64,000 bases of DNA from Mimachlamys varia (GCA_947623455.1 OX392532.1:27316792-27380791), one strand, 5' to 3'; shown: positions 25,339 through 38,341, counted from the stretch's first letter. The notes: generated from the letters alone by a model not told the origin. Program-made: numbers and translations.

Positions 25339-26983
25339 CCATTTGTGACTATGGGACAACCCTTCTAAGATTCCGGGTGAGTGCTTTTTTACTGTTTTCT
25401 ATGTTAGGTCTAGCCTAAATGTTTGTTTACATCTGTAGGTCAGCACGTGTTTCACTCAACAAGGCGTGACAATATACTGCGCCGCCCAGTAACAAAGTTC
25501 TGGTTTGAGTCATATAGGCCTAGCTTTAATTTATGAATGTTATAAACGGGAGCTGTGTAAAACTAGCTTTACAGGAAGCTTAGTTCCGTATTTAAAAATA
25601 GTAAATAGGCGCACGCTTAAATAAGATATTATCAGCAAGTTTAGTTGATATATTTATATATAAATTTTCATATTAATGGATATGTTTTGAAAGATTTGTA
25701 TAAGAAAGCGTATATTACGATACACTAAAATTACAAGGTATAATCGATCCCGAGTCATACAATTTTCGAACGACACTCGAGTGTTCCGAAAAGCCGCTGG
25801 GACTTAGAAAATATTCGTGAAGTTGTTGGGAATAATTATTCGACTTATAACTGGTTTTAATGGTTTAAAAGGAATAATTCTTACTGGTGAGAACCATTGT
25901 CGTTTATAAGCTTGTTTCACGTATGTTTTAAGTCAGAATGAGACAAATTAAAGTAGCTGTTTGCTTAAAATGTAGGTGTGGATTCAGGACATTGGTAAGA
26001 GCGCAGAATTATATTTTGTCAATAGCCTAAATATACTATGATATTTGAGGTTGATTTACAGAAAAGGCTTGTACCTGTGCTGATATATAAAGTGAGATTT
26101 CAAAATTCATCTCGATTTATGTACACAGGCTAGGGAAGAGTATGCCGCAGTATGTTCATGAAATTGTTAATTTGTTTACATTATAATTATCAATAGAAAG
26201 TCCTGTTTATTTGACATGTGTCCACCTGTAAAGTGTACAAGTATGCCATGTATGGAGCAGTTTTGATGTGAAAATACAGGTAGTTGCAGTTTCATGTCAG
26301 AAAGCTGAGTTAGCTGATTCAACAGTATAAATACTGTACCTCATTTATCTAGCTGCTTGCTTACAAATTACAGTTACCCTACAGATATCAATTACTGTTT
26401 AAATCAGGTCTAATCCAATATAAAATACACAGAAAATATTTCTGGTGAAATCCAATTTCCTATACTATACTATACCCTCTCAGGGTTTTCCCTGACGCAC
26501 AAAAACCTGCATATTGACTCCTAAAATTGTCAAAGGACTCCTAAAATGGATGAAGTTTTGTTATATGTTATTTGTGATGGGAGTCCCAGGACTCCTAAAT
26601 TTATCAAATTTGAGGGTCCCAGGGAAAACACTGCCCTCTCATTCTCATTTATGTTTAGATAAACTTTAAGACATCATGATCATTGTAAATTTGAAGATTG
26701 TCTAATGTTTATATCCATTTCCATATTAAGTTAAATGCACTGGGATAAAAAGGGTTTTTTTTCTTGAAAATGTGAAACAGATTTCATGCAAAAAAACAGC
26801 CTATTGACACTTACTTTGGGTCCAAAATAAACAAATTTATGGATGGATATTAGTTTAAATTTTTCAAGAATAATATTTTGACAAATTTTTATTTCAAAAT
26901 ACAAATATATTCAATTTATCATTATTTGATCATTTAACAGTCTTTTTTAATCATAGCTCCTATAATTCTAGTAATATTCTAGT
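25339..26983. other. No coding exon seen
   Basis: AT-rich. 26480-26630 has repeated AGGACTCCTAAA motifs in both orientations, a repeat fragment. Confidence 0.5.
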
Positions 26984-27835
26984 GTACATGTATAATATCT
27001 GTCTGTTATAGTGTGTACATGTGTAATACCTGTCTGTGATAGTGTTTACATGTATAATATCTGTCTGTTATAGTGTTTACATGTGTAATACCTGTCTGTG
27101 ATAGTGTTTACATGTGTAATACCTGTCTGTGATAGTGTGTACATGTGTAATACCTGTCTGTGATAGTGCTTACATGTATAATACCTGTCTGTGATAGTGT
27201 TTACATGTGTAATTCCTGTATATTATAGTGTGTACATGTATAACACCTGTCTGTGATAGTGTTTACATGTATAATATCTGTCTGTTATAGTGTTTACATG
27301 TATAATATCTGTCTGTTATAGTGTGTACATGTGTAATACCTGTCTGTTATAGTGTTTACATGTATAATACCTGTCTGTTATAGTGTGTACATGTGTAATA
27401 CCTGTCTGTTATAGTGTTTACATGTGTAATACCTGTCTGTGATAGTGTGTACATGTGTAATACCTGTCTGTTATAGTGTTTACATGTATAATACCTGTCT
27501 GTGATAGTGTTTACATGTGTAATTCCTGTATATTATAGTGTGTACATGTGTTATACCTGTATATTATAGTGTGTACATGTATAATACCTGTCTGTGATAG
27601 TGTTTACATGTATAATACCTGTCTGTTATAGTGTTTACATGTATAATACCTGTCTGTTATAGTGTGTACATGTGTAATACCTGCCTGTTATAGTGTTTAC
27701 ATGTATAATACCTGTCTGTTATAGTGTTTACATGTGTAACACCTGTCTGTTACTCTGTTACAGTGTATACATGTGTATTACCTGTCTGTTATAGTGTGTA
27801 CAAGTGTATTACCTGTTTATTATTGTTTGTACTTT
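26984..27835 (+). repeat. 31-bp minisatellite, plus orientation
   Basis: Unit TAGTGTTTACATGTATAATA plus CCTGTCTGTTA, about 27 copies, with GTGTTT/GTGTGT and TTATAG/TGATAG variants. Confidence 0.9.
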
Positions 27836-28399
27836 GTACATAAATTATGTATTATCTGTTTGTTATTAATATAGCAAAAATTTAAGTTATAATACACCTC
27901 ATAATATACATCAGGTATATATACATTCCCCATATATCAGGTATACCACCTGCTATACATTAATATGTAACACATCATGTATATCAGGTATAGTCAATTC
28001 CTCAGGTATATCACTTTCTATTACTCTTTGTATACCAATTATATATTTATTCTCCAGTATCTACATGTATACCATTCTCCATACACTTTGTATAGTCTCT
28101 TCATAAGTTCTGTATATCACATACTCTCTATGAATCATGTGTACCTTTCTTTATACTCAACCACTTCAGTATATCCTGTAAGACACCTATATACCCATGT
28201 AATTATACTATGCATTATATACACTGTACAGTCTTCCATGTATTCTGTCTATCACTCTCTAAATACCTTGTATCACACATGAATACCACTCTTAATCACA
28301 GCTACCTGTCTTAACTCTCTATGTACAATTGTACACTGTATACCAATCTATATACCTTGTATACCGCCCTTTATGAACTATGTTTACCACTCTAATAAT

Positions 28400-28880
28400 T
28401 ATAATTACTACTCTATACCCTCACGCAACGGTATACAGCCCCCTCTATACCCTGTATAGAGTCCCCTATATTCCTTGTATACAACCCTCTATATTCCCTG
28501 TATACAGCCCCCTCTATACCCTGTATACAGTCCCCTATATATTCCCTGTATACATGCAGCCCCCTCTTTACCTGTATAGAGCCCTTTATATTCCTTGTAT
28601 ATAGCCCCCTCTATACCCTGTATACAGTCCCCTATATACAGCCCTCTCTATACCTGTATACAGCCCTTTATATTCCTTGTATATAGCCCCCTCTATACCT
28701 GTATACAGCCTTTTATATTCCTTGCATACAGTCCCCTATACACCATGTATAAAACCCCCTATATGCCCTGTACACAGCCCCCTATATACCCTGTAAACAG
28801 CTCCCTATATACCCTGTATATAACCCATTTATACCCTGTATACAACCCTTTTTATACCTGTATACTACTCTCTATACACC
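28400..28880. repeat. CCCTGTATACAGCCCC repeat between the inverted arrays
   Basis: Degenerate units of about 20-30 bp with TATACCCTGTATACAGCCCC; TGTATACA is a palindrome in each. Long Tyr/Pro/Leu-rich ORFs over it are products of the repeat, not genes. Confidence 0.75.
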
Positions 28881-28884
28881 ATGT

Positions 28885-29335
28885 GACAGACAGGTATTAA
28901 ACATGTATGTAAACACTATCACAGACAGTTATTAGTATTATTACACATGTGCACACTATCATAGACAGGTATTACACATGTAAACACAATAACAGACAAG
29001 TATTAACATGTACACACTATAACAGACAGGTATTATACATGTAAACACTATAACAGACAAGTATTATACATGTGAACACTATCACAGACATGTATAATAA
29101 ATATTCACACTGGAAAAGACAGATATTACACATGTACAAACTATTACAGACAGGTTTTATACATGTTCACATTATAACAGACATGTATTATACATGTACA
29201 CACTGGAAAAGACAGATATTACACATGTACACCTTATTAAAGACAGATATTACAGCTGTACACATGTACAAACTATCACAGACAGGTATTATACAAGTAC
29301 ACACTATAACAGACAGATATTACACATGTACAGTC
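28885..29335 (-). repeat. 31-bp minisatellite, inverted orientation
   Basis: Units such as ACAGACAGGTATTACACATG plus TAAACACTATA are the reverse complement of the array at 26984-27835. About 14 copies, more degraded than the left array. Confidence 0.85.
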
Positions 29336-30806
29336 ACTCTCAGAGACAACCGAAGCATTATTATCATAGATAGGTACTGTGTGTTTTTACTATTTATCAT
29401 TTTAGATGACCTATGACTTTTTTCTTGTTTGTTGGGGCAGCATAGGTATTTCATTTTCTTACATTAAGTTCACACTGCCATGTATCTGGCTAAGTGTGTG
29501 AAATGTATCTTATGGATACACTGTGTATATTTAAGACTCTTAAAGTTACAACACCTGATAATGAAATATCTTATCTGTAATACATATGGCAAATGATGAA
29601 ATATCATTTCTTGTACAAGTTAGAAACACTGAATTACTGTTCTTTGCATGATATATATATATTGATAAGACCATAGAACAAACACATTAAGTCTTGAATT
29701 AAAGTAAATGTTCCTTAATGTCTTCCATTAAAATATAGCTTGTCTGTTATCATGAATACAGCAGGTGAACATCTCAGATTTTTTTTCTGGTTATTCCTAT
29801 TTTGTTTGTGATAGTAAAAACAAGTAAATCTATGACCAGTCTGAAACAAATAATACAGATATGTAGATATCTACTAATGTATGCTCAATATGTGGCATTG
29901 ATAGCAAAAATACCCAGATATATGTATATCCACAGTTGCTTGAATTTCTGTCAGTAAATAATAAATATATAAGTGTGAAATGAGCCTCCCATTCTGTAAT
30001 GGGCCGTGGCTCCATATACACAATGTATATAAACATTTTTTTTATATGCTGACAGAAACTCAAGCAACTGTGGTATACATGTATATCAGCCTTAAAGAAT
30101 AAAATAAATGTTCCATACATGTTTGTGATAGTTATAGTTATTATATTGAATTCTTTTGGATTGCATGTTAGATAAATTAATCAATAGTGACATTTGCCAT
30201 TTGGTGTATTACATTTTGTATACTGGTACATTTGTAAAGAAAATATGTCAAAACTTATCTAGTCACTTTTACAAAGATAGAACTTTACTAGTTATTTTTC
30301 AAAGTCTTGTAAAGGTTTTAGAATTCAAATTTGAAGTCCGCTATAGACGGTTGTGGGGGTTTTTGTAGGGATAATAATATAATTTTATATAAATATTATC
30401 TTTAAAACATTGAGAAGAAATTTAAATTGATGAACAAAATAAAGATAAAAACATTTTAATGGCTGAATTGTAAGTTATACAAGTTTACAGTAATCGTTTC
30501 CCTTCCGTTAAGAAATACAACGAAATAACCCTCTCTCCACCACTTACCCAATGTAACTAATAATTTTAAATTACGTAAATATAGATAAACAAGTCGTATA
30601 TTTCGTAGCGTTAAACTTCTACTTTCACAGATTTCATTTCCGGTTTAACGAATACGAAACTGTGTCTGTGGTGGGTAAAGCTGGCCATGCACAGCTCCCG
30701 TTTATAGCATTCTTAATTTATAGCTTGGCTTTCTCGGTACGCAAATGAATTGTCCCTTCGTGACGGCGTCACCATAACGTTTCACTTTTATGATGTCTTG
30801 TGGCGC
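29336..30806. other. No coding exon seen
   Basis: AT-rich. 29925-30080 holds two inverted copies of a CACAGTTGCTTGA / TCAAGCAACTGTG block, a small foldback. Confidence 0.5.
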
Positions 30807-31000
30807 TTTATTTATAGGCCGCACCTTTACTCATAAGAAATGCAATTTTAAAATGGGTTAAAAGTTTCTTAAAAAAAAAAGTAAAATAAATATTCGGCCA
30901 TCGAAGTGATGAGCCATTTTCCGCCAATACCTTGTTGTGTCATTTTCTCTGAGTAAACATAGCTTGCTGTCCTATAAAGGGGTTGAACAAGAGAAGTGCA
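30807..31000. repeat. Direct repeat block B, copy 1
   Basis: Shares ATAGGCCGCACCTTTACTCA, GATGAGCCATTTTCCGCCAA and AAACATAGCTTGCTGTCCTA with 31489-31690 at an offset of about 682 bp. Confidence 0.75.
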
Positions 31001-31003
31001 GGA

Positions 31004-31250
31004 AAAAAATAAAAAGTCAAGCAATAGACGACTTTTTTCACAACCGTATCTATTTATTTTGAACTTCCCGGCATTTTATCTTGGAGCACAGTTTAATTGG
31101 CCAAGTCTGTACCACGTGATCGTTGACCCCTGTTTCATCATGTGAACCCCATTGGGGCCAGATCAAATATCTAGCTAACCGGCATCTTTACACTATCGAG
31201 ACAATCAAAAGGCTCTTATTTGTTTACCTGTATTGGAAAAAACTGGTTGA
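31004..31250. repeat. Direct repeat block A, copy 2
   Basis: The same blocks as 25082-25338, in the same orientation, about 5.9 kb away. Confidence 0.75.
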
Positions 31251-31488
31251 ACCCTCCCACCTCACACTTTATAATATGAATACGTTTATATGTTGTGTAT
31301 GTATGTTTGTTACCTTATTAAGTTAGTTACCTTAATACATTTTTTGTAGGTTAGTGTATAGGCCTCATGGTGAGACAACACCTGGCCAGCTGGTCTGAGC
31401 ATTGGATAAACCTACCTCCCTGATTCAGGTTGGGGAAGCCGGCTCGCAGCACATTTTATATGTTATGATTTATTTATAGCTGTAGGCT

Positions 31489-31690
31489 CTTTATTTATAG
31501 GCCGCACCTTTACTCATAAAAAATACTATTTTAAAATGTGTTAAAATTTTCTAAAATATAAGTAAAATAAATATTGGGCCATCGAAGAGATGAGCCATTT
31601 TCCGCCAATACCTTATGGTGTCATTTTCTCTGAGTAAACATAGCTTGCTGTCCTATAAGGAGGTGTCAGGGTTGAACAAGAGAAGCGTAG
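31489..31690. repeat. Direct repeat block B, copy 2
   Basis: The same as 30807-31000. Blocks B, A and B lie in the order B (30807), A (31004), B (31489). Confidence 0.75.
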
Positions 31691-32399
31691 GGGAAAATGT
31701 GGTTGTTTATAAATGCTATTGGAATAACTGCTCAAGTACTGCCTATGCTGGCATAAATTATTGATCGTGATAATCAATAAATGTGATATGACGAAATGAA
31801 TAATAATACGGTCGATACCCGGTTTAATATTAAATGTCAAGTTTCGCTTTCAGTCTGTTTCTGAGAACCCGCGTGAACGGGTTCAAAGTTCACATCATAT
31901 GTTATCGGCCTATATGGTTCAAGGTTATCTTATGCCCAGACGTCACATAATAATGTCAGCTTCCCTTTTTCGACTATTAAGTTTGTTATTTCTATTTTAC
32001 ATCATTCTTCTTGATTCTTGATCACGTGTCACTAGGATAAAAAAAATAATAAACATTTCCTAGATACCAATGGCACGTTTTGCTTTTTTGGTATAATAGA
32101 AACCATACTCAGATTAACTTTTTAAATTTTGACATAAGATATATAAGGGGACACCTTCATAATTTCAGCTTGCGAAATAAGATATCTTCATTTAAGGACA
32201 CACCAAGTTTCAGGAAATGGAATAAGTTTAATGCAGTGATGCATGTAAGGTTATCGTTAATGTTTATTTCTTTAAAAACTAAATCTAGACCACAAAACAA
32301 AACAAAATCAGATACGAAGTTGAAGTGACAATTAACAATTATTTAGTAAATACCTCGAATTAAATATCACTTACGTATTGTACACACTATACCTGAAAA

Positions 32400-32800
32400 A
32401 TCAGTCATGGAATACCAAAGCGTTAACGAAACAATAATCATAACTCATTAAGATCACGTAACACACACATATGCTGCACCTCTTAAATTTAGTAATAGAC
32501 ACAGCATGCCGAAAAAATGAACTAAACTGCATCATACAGCCGTTTCGTCCTCCTAGGACTCTTCAGTGATGCCAGGGGCCAAAAGGTAGGAATTTAAAAT
32601 TTCCAAACCAATGTAGAAGCAGAAGGGCCGGGCGCGTAAAACCCCTTTAATTCATGAATTTAGAAGCAAAATCAAACTAGTTCAGTATAATTTCAAATCG
32701 TGTACTACGAAAATGTGTATATTAAGTACCGTGCCACCACTCAAATAAGATCACCGTGGCTATGGAGGCTCCAGCAAACCTCGGGGACTAAAATTAAATT
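32400..32800. repeat. Dispersed repeat, copy 1
   Basis: CATATGCTGCACCTC, AACTGCATCATACAGCCG, TCCTCCTAGGACTCTTCAGT, ATGTAGAAGCAGAAGGGCCG and CAAACCTCGGGGACTAAAAT occur in the same order as at 50205-50560. It is noncoding and of unknown class, and follows a short retroelement tip (AATACCAAAGCG). Confidence 0.65.
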
Positions 32801-33009
32801 AGAGGCACACTCTGAACAAAGGAAAGTGTAACATGGTGACCCTTATAAAAGTACAAGATAAGCAGACCAGTTGTTATAAGACTACAATACATGAGTATAT
32901 AAATTCAAAAATGAAAAATGATAAACGAATGTTCAATTGTGGAAGGTTTTAATTGGTTATATCGTCACCTCTTACTTTATTTAATCATTTTTTTTAGACT
33001 TAGATAATA

Positions 33010-33375
33010 ATCCATTTGTATAGTCGCCATCTTGATCTCATCGAGAAATATTGTGTATTTTTGTATGATATAAAGATGGACGTTTTTGACTTTGCTTATT
33101 AGGGCATGAGCATATTTGTTGTGATTGACTATGATGAGTCGGTTCTCACTTTGAGGATTGATCTTTACTTGGATGTGACAAAGATTTACATGGCGGGTGT
33201 CGTCGATGAAGCAAAAGACGCTTACTCTACCGGAACACCTGGTCTTATTCTCTTGTACTTTTGCAAGGGTCTCCATGTGCATGTTTCATTTGTTCATATT
33301 TTGCGCCTGGTTTAATCAGATTTTGAGTTTGAATTATGATTTTGTTAACGCTTTGGTATTCTCTTATTTATATTC
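33010..33375 (+). mobile_element. Retroelement 3' fragment
   Basis: Matches the tail of the 56.3-kb copy from GTCGCCATCTTGATCTCATC through GGCGGGTGTCGTCGATGAAG to TTTGTTAACGCTTTGGTATT. Confidence 0.65.
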
Positions 33376-34167
33376 AGTACAAGATATGTAGGCTTTAGTC
33401 AAATTACATTATCAAACTGACGCCCCGATCTTGTTTTTAACGTATTAATCCTGGAACACTAGTCAGAAAGGGTTGATGCTAGTCACGTCCAATGGATGAA
33501 CACACTGCTCTGCTCTATCTAAATATTTACACGAAAAAAAGGTTTTAGAATATATCAAATGATATTTCGCGGAAATGTGTGTTCAGTTTCGCTTTCACGG
33601 TGTTTCCAGGAACAATATAAAACAATAAAACTTGAATGTTCACGTCCTATTCCTCCAACTCCAACTTGAATGATATATATGATGAATTTGTGTGATATGA
33701 CTCGATAAGAAAATAACATTACTTGTCTAAGAAAGGAAATTTTAAAAATGCAAGCATCTACAAAAACTGCGCACGCGTTTTCTTTAACTTTAGGATTGGT
33801 TCTTATGGCAGCGCTTGCGCAGATGATAAGTATTTTATCACGTAACATAATGGATGTATACCTAAAAATAGTTTATGATTCGGGTTGAATAAACATATTT
33901 AAACATAAAAATATATATCCGATTTTAAATCTTATTAAATCAGAACAAAATTAATCATCCTATTGTATTACAATTGTCTATAGTTGGTGTGTTAATGTAC
34001 AATACTCATTCGGTTTTGGTTGTAAATGATTTAAGAATTCATTTATAGCTCACCTTCATGAATGTATACTCTGACAGAAGATAAAAAAGTGTAGTTCAAA
34101 TGTATATATTTCATAACATAGTATGTATCAAGTTTTGAATCAATGGAGGTATACTGAAACGCTCAGA

Positions 34168-34810
34168 GAATGTGACCTTACCTGCTATTCTGAATGTTAC
34201 TCCCCTTGTCCAGTAGGTCGACTTCTCTTTAACACGATAACAGTAGAGCTGGGGAACTCTAGTTATATATTTTTACATTTGGGCTTCACTTCTATGGTCT
34301 CTGAAATACACATTTAAGATAAATGACCACCATATATCTTAAATCTGTATTTTAGACCCAACACTTAAAATCCGTTTTGGTATGGAAAATTTCAATATGG
34401 CGGCTGTACTGAAATGTAGATTAAGATTGCGCATGTCCTTCCCGTATCTAATAGCCACTGATGTTACGTCACAAATAGGCCTATATTTATAAGATCTAAA
34501 ATTATGAAACTCTGGAAATTTCTTCTTTTACAATTTGACACTAGATGAACGTCAATGTATGCTGCTATTATTTACTGAACCATTCATATCAAGACAATTT
34601 TCATTGACATATCGTTTTCTATAATTTGTGTTTGAGTAATATTATGTAGATATAGAGCTGACATTATAAAATATTTTGTGACCATTTTGTGATAATAATC
34701 GAACTTTGGTAAAATATGAAATAATTAAATTTACAAATAAAGCATATGATTTGATCGTTTACTTTTAACAACTTTCACTTTCGTTTATTTTTCTGAAAAT
34801 AAATCAGCTG
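34168..34810 (-). promoter_or_regulatory. Left arm of inverted promoter repeat (serves paralogue A)
   Basis: This block matches the reverse complement of about 35825-36300 in patches. Shared elements are an ISRE-like GAAAGTGAAA within 22 identical bases (34771-34792, minus orientation), TTACGTCACA (34464-34473), TGCGCATG near 34432, a YY1-like CAATATGGCGGC (34393-34404), and an AAATCTGTATTTTAGA block (about 34341-34356). These site names rest on known consensus sequences; binding is inferred. Confidence 0.55.
34182..34300 (-). other. Candidate noncoding first exon (3' end) of paralogue A
   Basis: The minus strand shows a strong donor, GAATAGCAG|GTAAGG, with the exon end at 34182. The block around it is repeated in inverted form at about 36200-36300, where a donor lies at the matching place. 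It would splice to the acceptor at 21446. The 5' end of the exon is not visible, so the start given is only indicative. Confidence 0.4.
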
Positions 34811-35117
34811 TTTATCGTAATTATACATAATCGTCGATAAAGAAGCATAGAACCGAAGGTGCGGTCTATTGCAGAGTTATCCCCACCAGGTTTTCATGGA
34901 GTTTCACAAAGTCTATAAATTTTCTAGATCAAACCGTTCAGACTTACCCCTTTTTTATCTAAAAGTTAAAATCCATGCGTACTTAGAAGGAAAACAATAA
35001 AAAATCCATATTAATTAAACATTCAATCTAAAATATTTTGTGATTGATATCTAAATATTTTTGTAAAAGTCTTACACGTTATACTTATTGCAAAAGCATT
35101 TGTTTCCGTATATGATG

Positions 35118-35125
35118 TGACGTCA
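35118..35125. promoter_or_regulatory. Perfect CRE/ATF palindrome TGACGTCA
   Basis: TGACGTCA lies close to the centre of symmetry between the two divergent DED genes. It is an exact match to the consensus CREB/ATF palindrome; use in vivo is unproven. Confidence 0.4.
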
Positions 35126-35824
35126 CCAACATTAACTTCGACGTCTACTAGGAACATCTTGTTCCGTCTAGAATTTTCTCCCTATTCCCGCATACCTGTT
35201 ATTGATTGGTCAATTTCAATACAAGTCGATATTTATGTTAATTCGCGATAAAACTCTCAGTTTGACGAAAACTAGAAAAATGTATACTGCTGTACTTAAG
35301 ATCTGACAATTATCAATATAACTTAAGATTATAGTTTTGCTTGTTAATAACTTTTAGTATAATTATAATGTACGTGTTTGACCAATTATCCCATTATAAT
35401 ATTTACAATATACAACAACTTAAGAACCAACCTCGTTTTTTTTTAATTTTACATGTAGTTGCAAAGGTATGTGCCTTTGTCAAACAAGAAAGGATGAAAA
35501 GTTAAAAACAATCAAACATAAAAAACAAAAACAAAACAAAACAGTTTGCTACTATTTCACTGTTTCATAGATACATGTATTATTATATTATAATTGTTTT
35601 AATATTTTTCACAATGAAATGGAACAATAACTGATACAAGAGGTGCATGTGACATAGAAAAACTATTTAGAATATGTTTATTATATGAATACCGCATAAG
35701 GATGTTTATGTTAGTGACTGCACCTTGCCTTTTCGATTAATCACAATTCGCATACCTGTGTAGCACTATTGACGACTACACATGTTTATACACGGGCTCA
35801 ACAGGCACTGCTCAATAGAGCGTC

Positions 35825-36300
35825 CTATCAGTTCACTTCCCTGAAAAATAAACGAAAGTGAAAGTAAGTTTTTCGTAATAAACTTACTTACCTAAATAAT
35901 GGGCCTAACCATTTGAATTTGGAATCGTATCAAGCACTTAAAGGATAATTCTAGTTCACAAATCTAAAAAGAACGGATTCTGACATTTTTCTTCGCATTA
36001 AAGTTTTGAAATATGTTTATGTCATAGTGACGTACCCAACAGTTACAACTTTACGATTGAGCATGCGCATTAAATAAATCGCCATATTGAAACTCATCAT
36101 ATTAATAAAACAAGGGATCTAAAATACAGATTTATGATACATATTGGTCATATCTTACATCTTCATTTCGAAGAACATCGTGATGAAGCATAAACATGAA
36201 TTTACATAATTGGATCCCGCCTGATCAGCTGTAAGAGTGTTATATCGGAACAACGTCTCCTAACCTGGGAGCGGTACATTCAAAGGGAAAGGTAACGTCA
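35825..36300 (+). promoter_or_regulatory. Right arm of inverted promoter repeat (serves paralogue B)
   Basis: It holds the same 22 bases with GAAAGTGAAA at 35844-35865, GTGACGTA (36027-36034), TGCGCAT near 36064, CGCCATATTG (36080-36089), and ATCTAAAATACAGATTT (36119-36135), in mirror order to the left arm. Confidence 0.55.
36190..36291 (+). other. Candidate noncoding first exon (3' end) of paralogue B
   Basis: Donor AAAG|GTAACG with the exon end at 36291. It is the mirror image of the minus-strand donor at 34182 within the inverted repeat. It would splice to the acceptor at 38326. The 5' boundary is indicative only. Confidence 0.4.
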
Positions 36301-36309
36301 TCATTATGC

Positions 36310-37710
36310 TGTCTGTCTTTATCATGAATTTTACCTCTGCATCTGTAAAGTTTTATTCAATCTTTCAATTCGACTAAAATCATTAACAAAACTATTTTTC
36401 AGAAACTAATCAAGCAGTACATGGGTACCCACTGTTTCTATTAACTTATCTAGTATAATCACATCAATGTCGTTTCTAATTCCATCAAGTTATCTTTAAA
36501 CAATAAATACATACAATTATACAAAGATTTGTATTTTTTTTTCATTTTGTTTTTGAAATTCAAATAAACATTGCTATTTCATTTTAAATTTCAATACAAA
36601 TCGTATAGTAGTGACACATGTGTAATCAAATGAAGTATTACTCAACAATCATGAAATGAGTACGCATGCGCAAATTTGTACACACGTACATTATTTAAAT
36701 GTCCGTATATGAACGTGTTTAAATGACATTTCAACATGATTTATTAATTGACACTTTAGTTTGTTTCACATCTTTTATACAAACGTAAAACCTATAAATT
36801 ATATTGAATATACCTTACTTTCAAACAGGCGCAATAGACTTCCGCATCTAGATTGTTCATCGAGTTCTGGGAAACAATGTAAAAGCGAAACTAAAAGGAT
36901 TTCATATTAATTTGAATTACTTACCAGTATGCTATATAAATTAAAAGACAATATATCTTTATGTAATTGACTTGATAGAATGTCTAACAATAGCTTCAGT
37001 TGTACAAAATAAATGTCGTTCTTGGAGTTAACATTTTAAATATGAAAATAAAAGCCCACTCGTGATATATACTCGGCATTACTGATGACAATGTTAAGTA
37101 TCCTCTAAGCACTGTAATAATAAGAACAACAGATACATGAATATTTTCTTTCTTAAAACCTGAAGATCCAAATATTTCATACATTCTAGATCGAAAAGCA
37201 AATTGGGACGCTATCTGTTATATTTTCTAGCTCTTTAGAATTTTATGTTACCTTCTAATTGTACAATGAAACAACCATGTTTACATAATCTCCCATGTTA
37301 TATATTCCATTTCTCTAAAAAACATTTTGATTGCTTTTGACTAAAAAATCTACTTGTCGAAGAAACACATTTGTATAAAGAAGAAATATAAATAGAGTTA
37401 ATGAGTTTTCTTTTAATTTCTGAAAAAGGTAAATACTTATCTTGCTTTAAAATAACTAAAGGGACGGGCATGTCTGCGAGTTGTCATATAGAAATCAATA
37501 CAAAATAGAATTTTATCCGAACACAGTCAGGTAATGAAATGATTTATGACCTTCCATGGGTATTTGACCTTCCTAGGGCGTTTCAGTACAATTCAATCAC
37601 TTGTTTACATTACCTTTTATTCCGACAGTGCTACAAAAGTATTTAATTATTTTTAATTTTGAATTTTTTACTGCAATGTTGATTCCTGATAGGGCGTCTT
37701 TGATATAAAA
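36310..37710. other. Inferred intron 1 of paralogue B
   Basis: AT-rich; no exon or recognisable element seen. Confidence 0.4.
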
Positions 37711-37714
37711 AGAA

Positions 37715-37945
37715 AGAATACCAAAATGTCAATAAAACCATAATCCGACCTCAAAATCTGTTAAACAAGGGGGAAAATATGAAAAAAAAATGTTTACAAG
37801 TACAAGAGATTAAGGCCAGGTGTTCTGGGAGAGTAAGCGTTTTCTGTTTCATCAACGAAATCCGCAATGTAAATCTTGGTCATACAGTGTATCCAAGTAA
37901 ACATCAAGTCCTCAAAGTGAGAACTGAATCATCGCTTGCGGCAAC
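37715..37945 (-). mobile_element. Retroelement 3' fragment, minus orientation
   Basis: Begins AAGAATACCAAAATGTC and CCATAATCCGACCTCAAAAT (reverse tail) and runs to the block matching 'lightly decayed' RT 3' sequence. It abuts a plus-oriented copy, giving a head-to-head pair. Confidence 0.6.
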
Positions 37946-37949
37946 TATC

Positions 37950-38255
37950 AGCAAGTTTTATGGTCGCCATCTTGATCTCATCGAGGAATATTCTGTATAT
38001 ATCTGATATGAAGATGTGCGTTTTTGAATATGCACATCACTATGCCTACTTTTTGTGATTCAGAATTTTACTTCAGATCTCACTTTGAAGACGTGAAATT
38101 TGCTTTGATGTGACCTAGATTTACATGTGGATTGTCGTCGATGAAGCAGAAGACGCTTACTCTTCCGAAACAACTGGTCCCATTCTTAAGTAAATTTTAA
38201 GTGACTGCATGTAAGTTTTTCCTTTGTTCAGATTTTGTTGAAAATGTACATGGTA
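37950..38255 (+). mobile_element. Retroelement 3' fragment, plus orientation
   Basis: From TGGTCGCCATCTTGATCTCA through GTCGTCGATGAAGCAGAAGA to CTTTGTTCAGATTTTG. It lies about 90 bp before the first coding exon of paralogue B. Confidence 0.6.
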
Positions 38256-38341
38256 TGATAAAAAGAAAATGGTATTCCACACTATAACAGACGCTAAAAA
38301 GAAATTTTGAATTCATATAATTTCAGCAGTAACTCCTAAAG

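Noticed and set aside
27977..28900. Long Tyr/Pro/Leu-rich open frames
   Set aside because: They are translations of the TATACCCTGTATACAGCC repeat, with no splice sites, and the composition comes from the repeat unit.
29072..29416. 114-codon frame rich in HMY/TDM
   Set aside because: It is a reading of the inverted 31-bp minisatellite.
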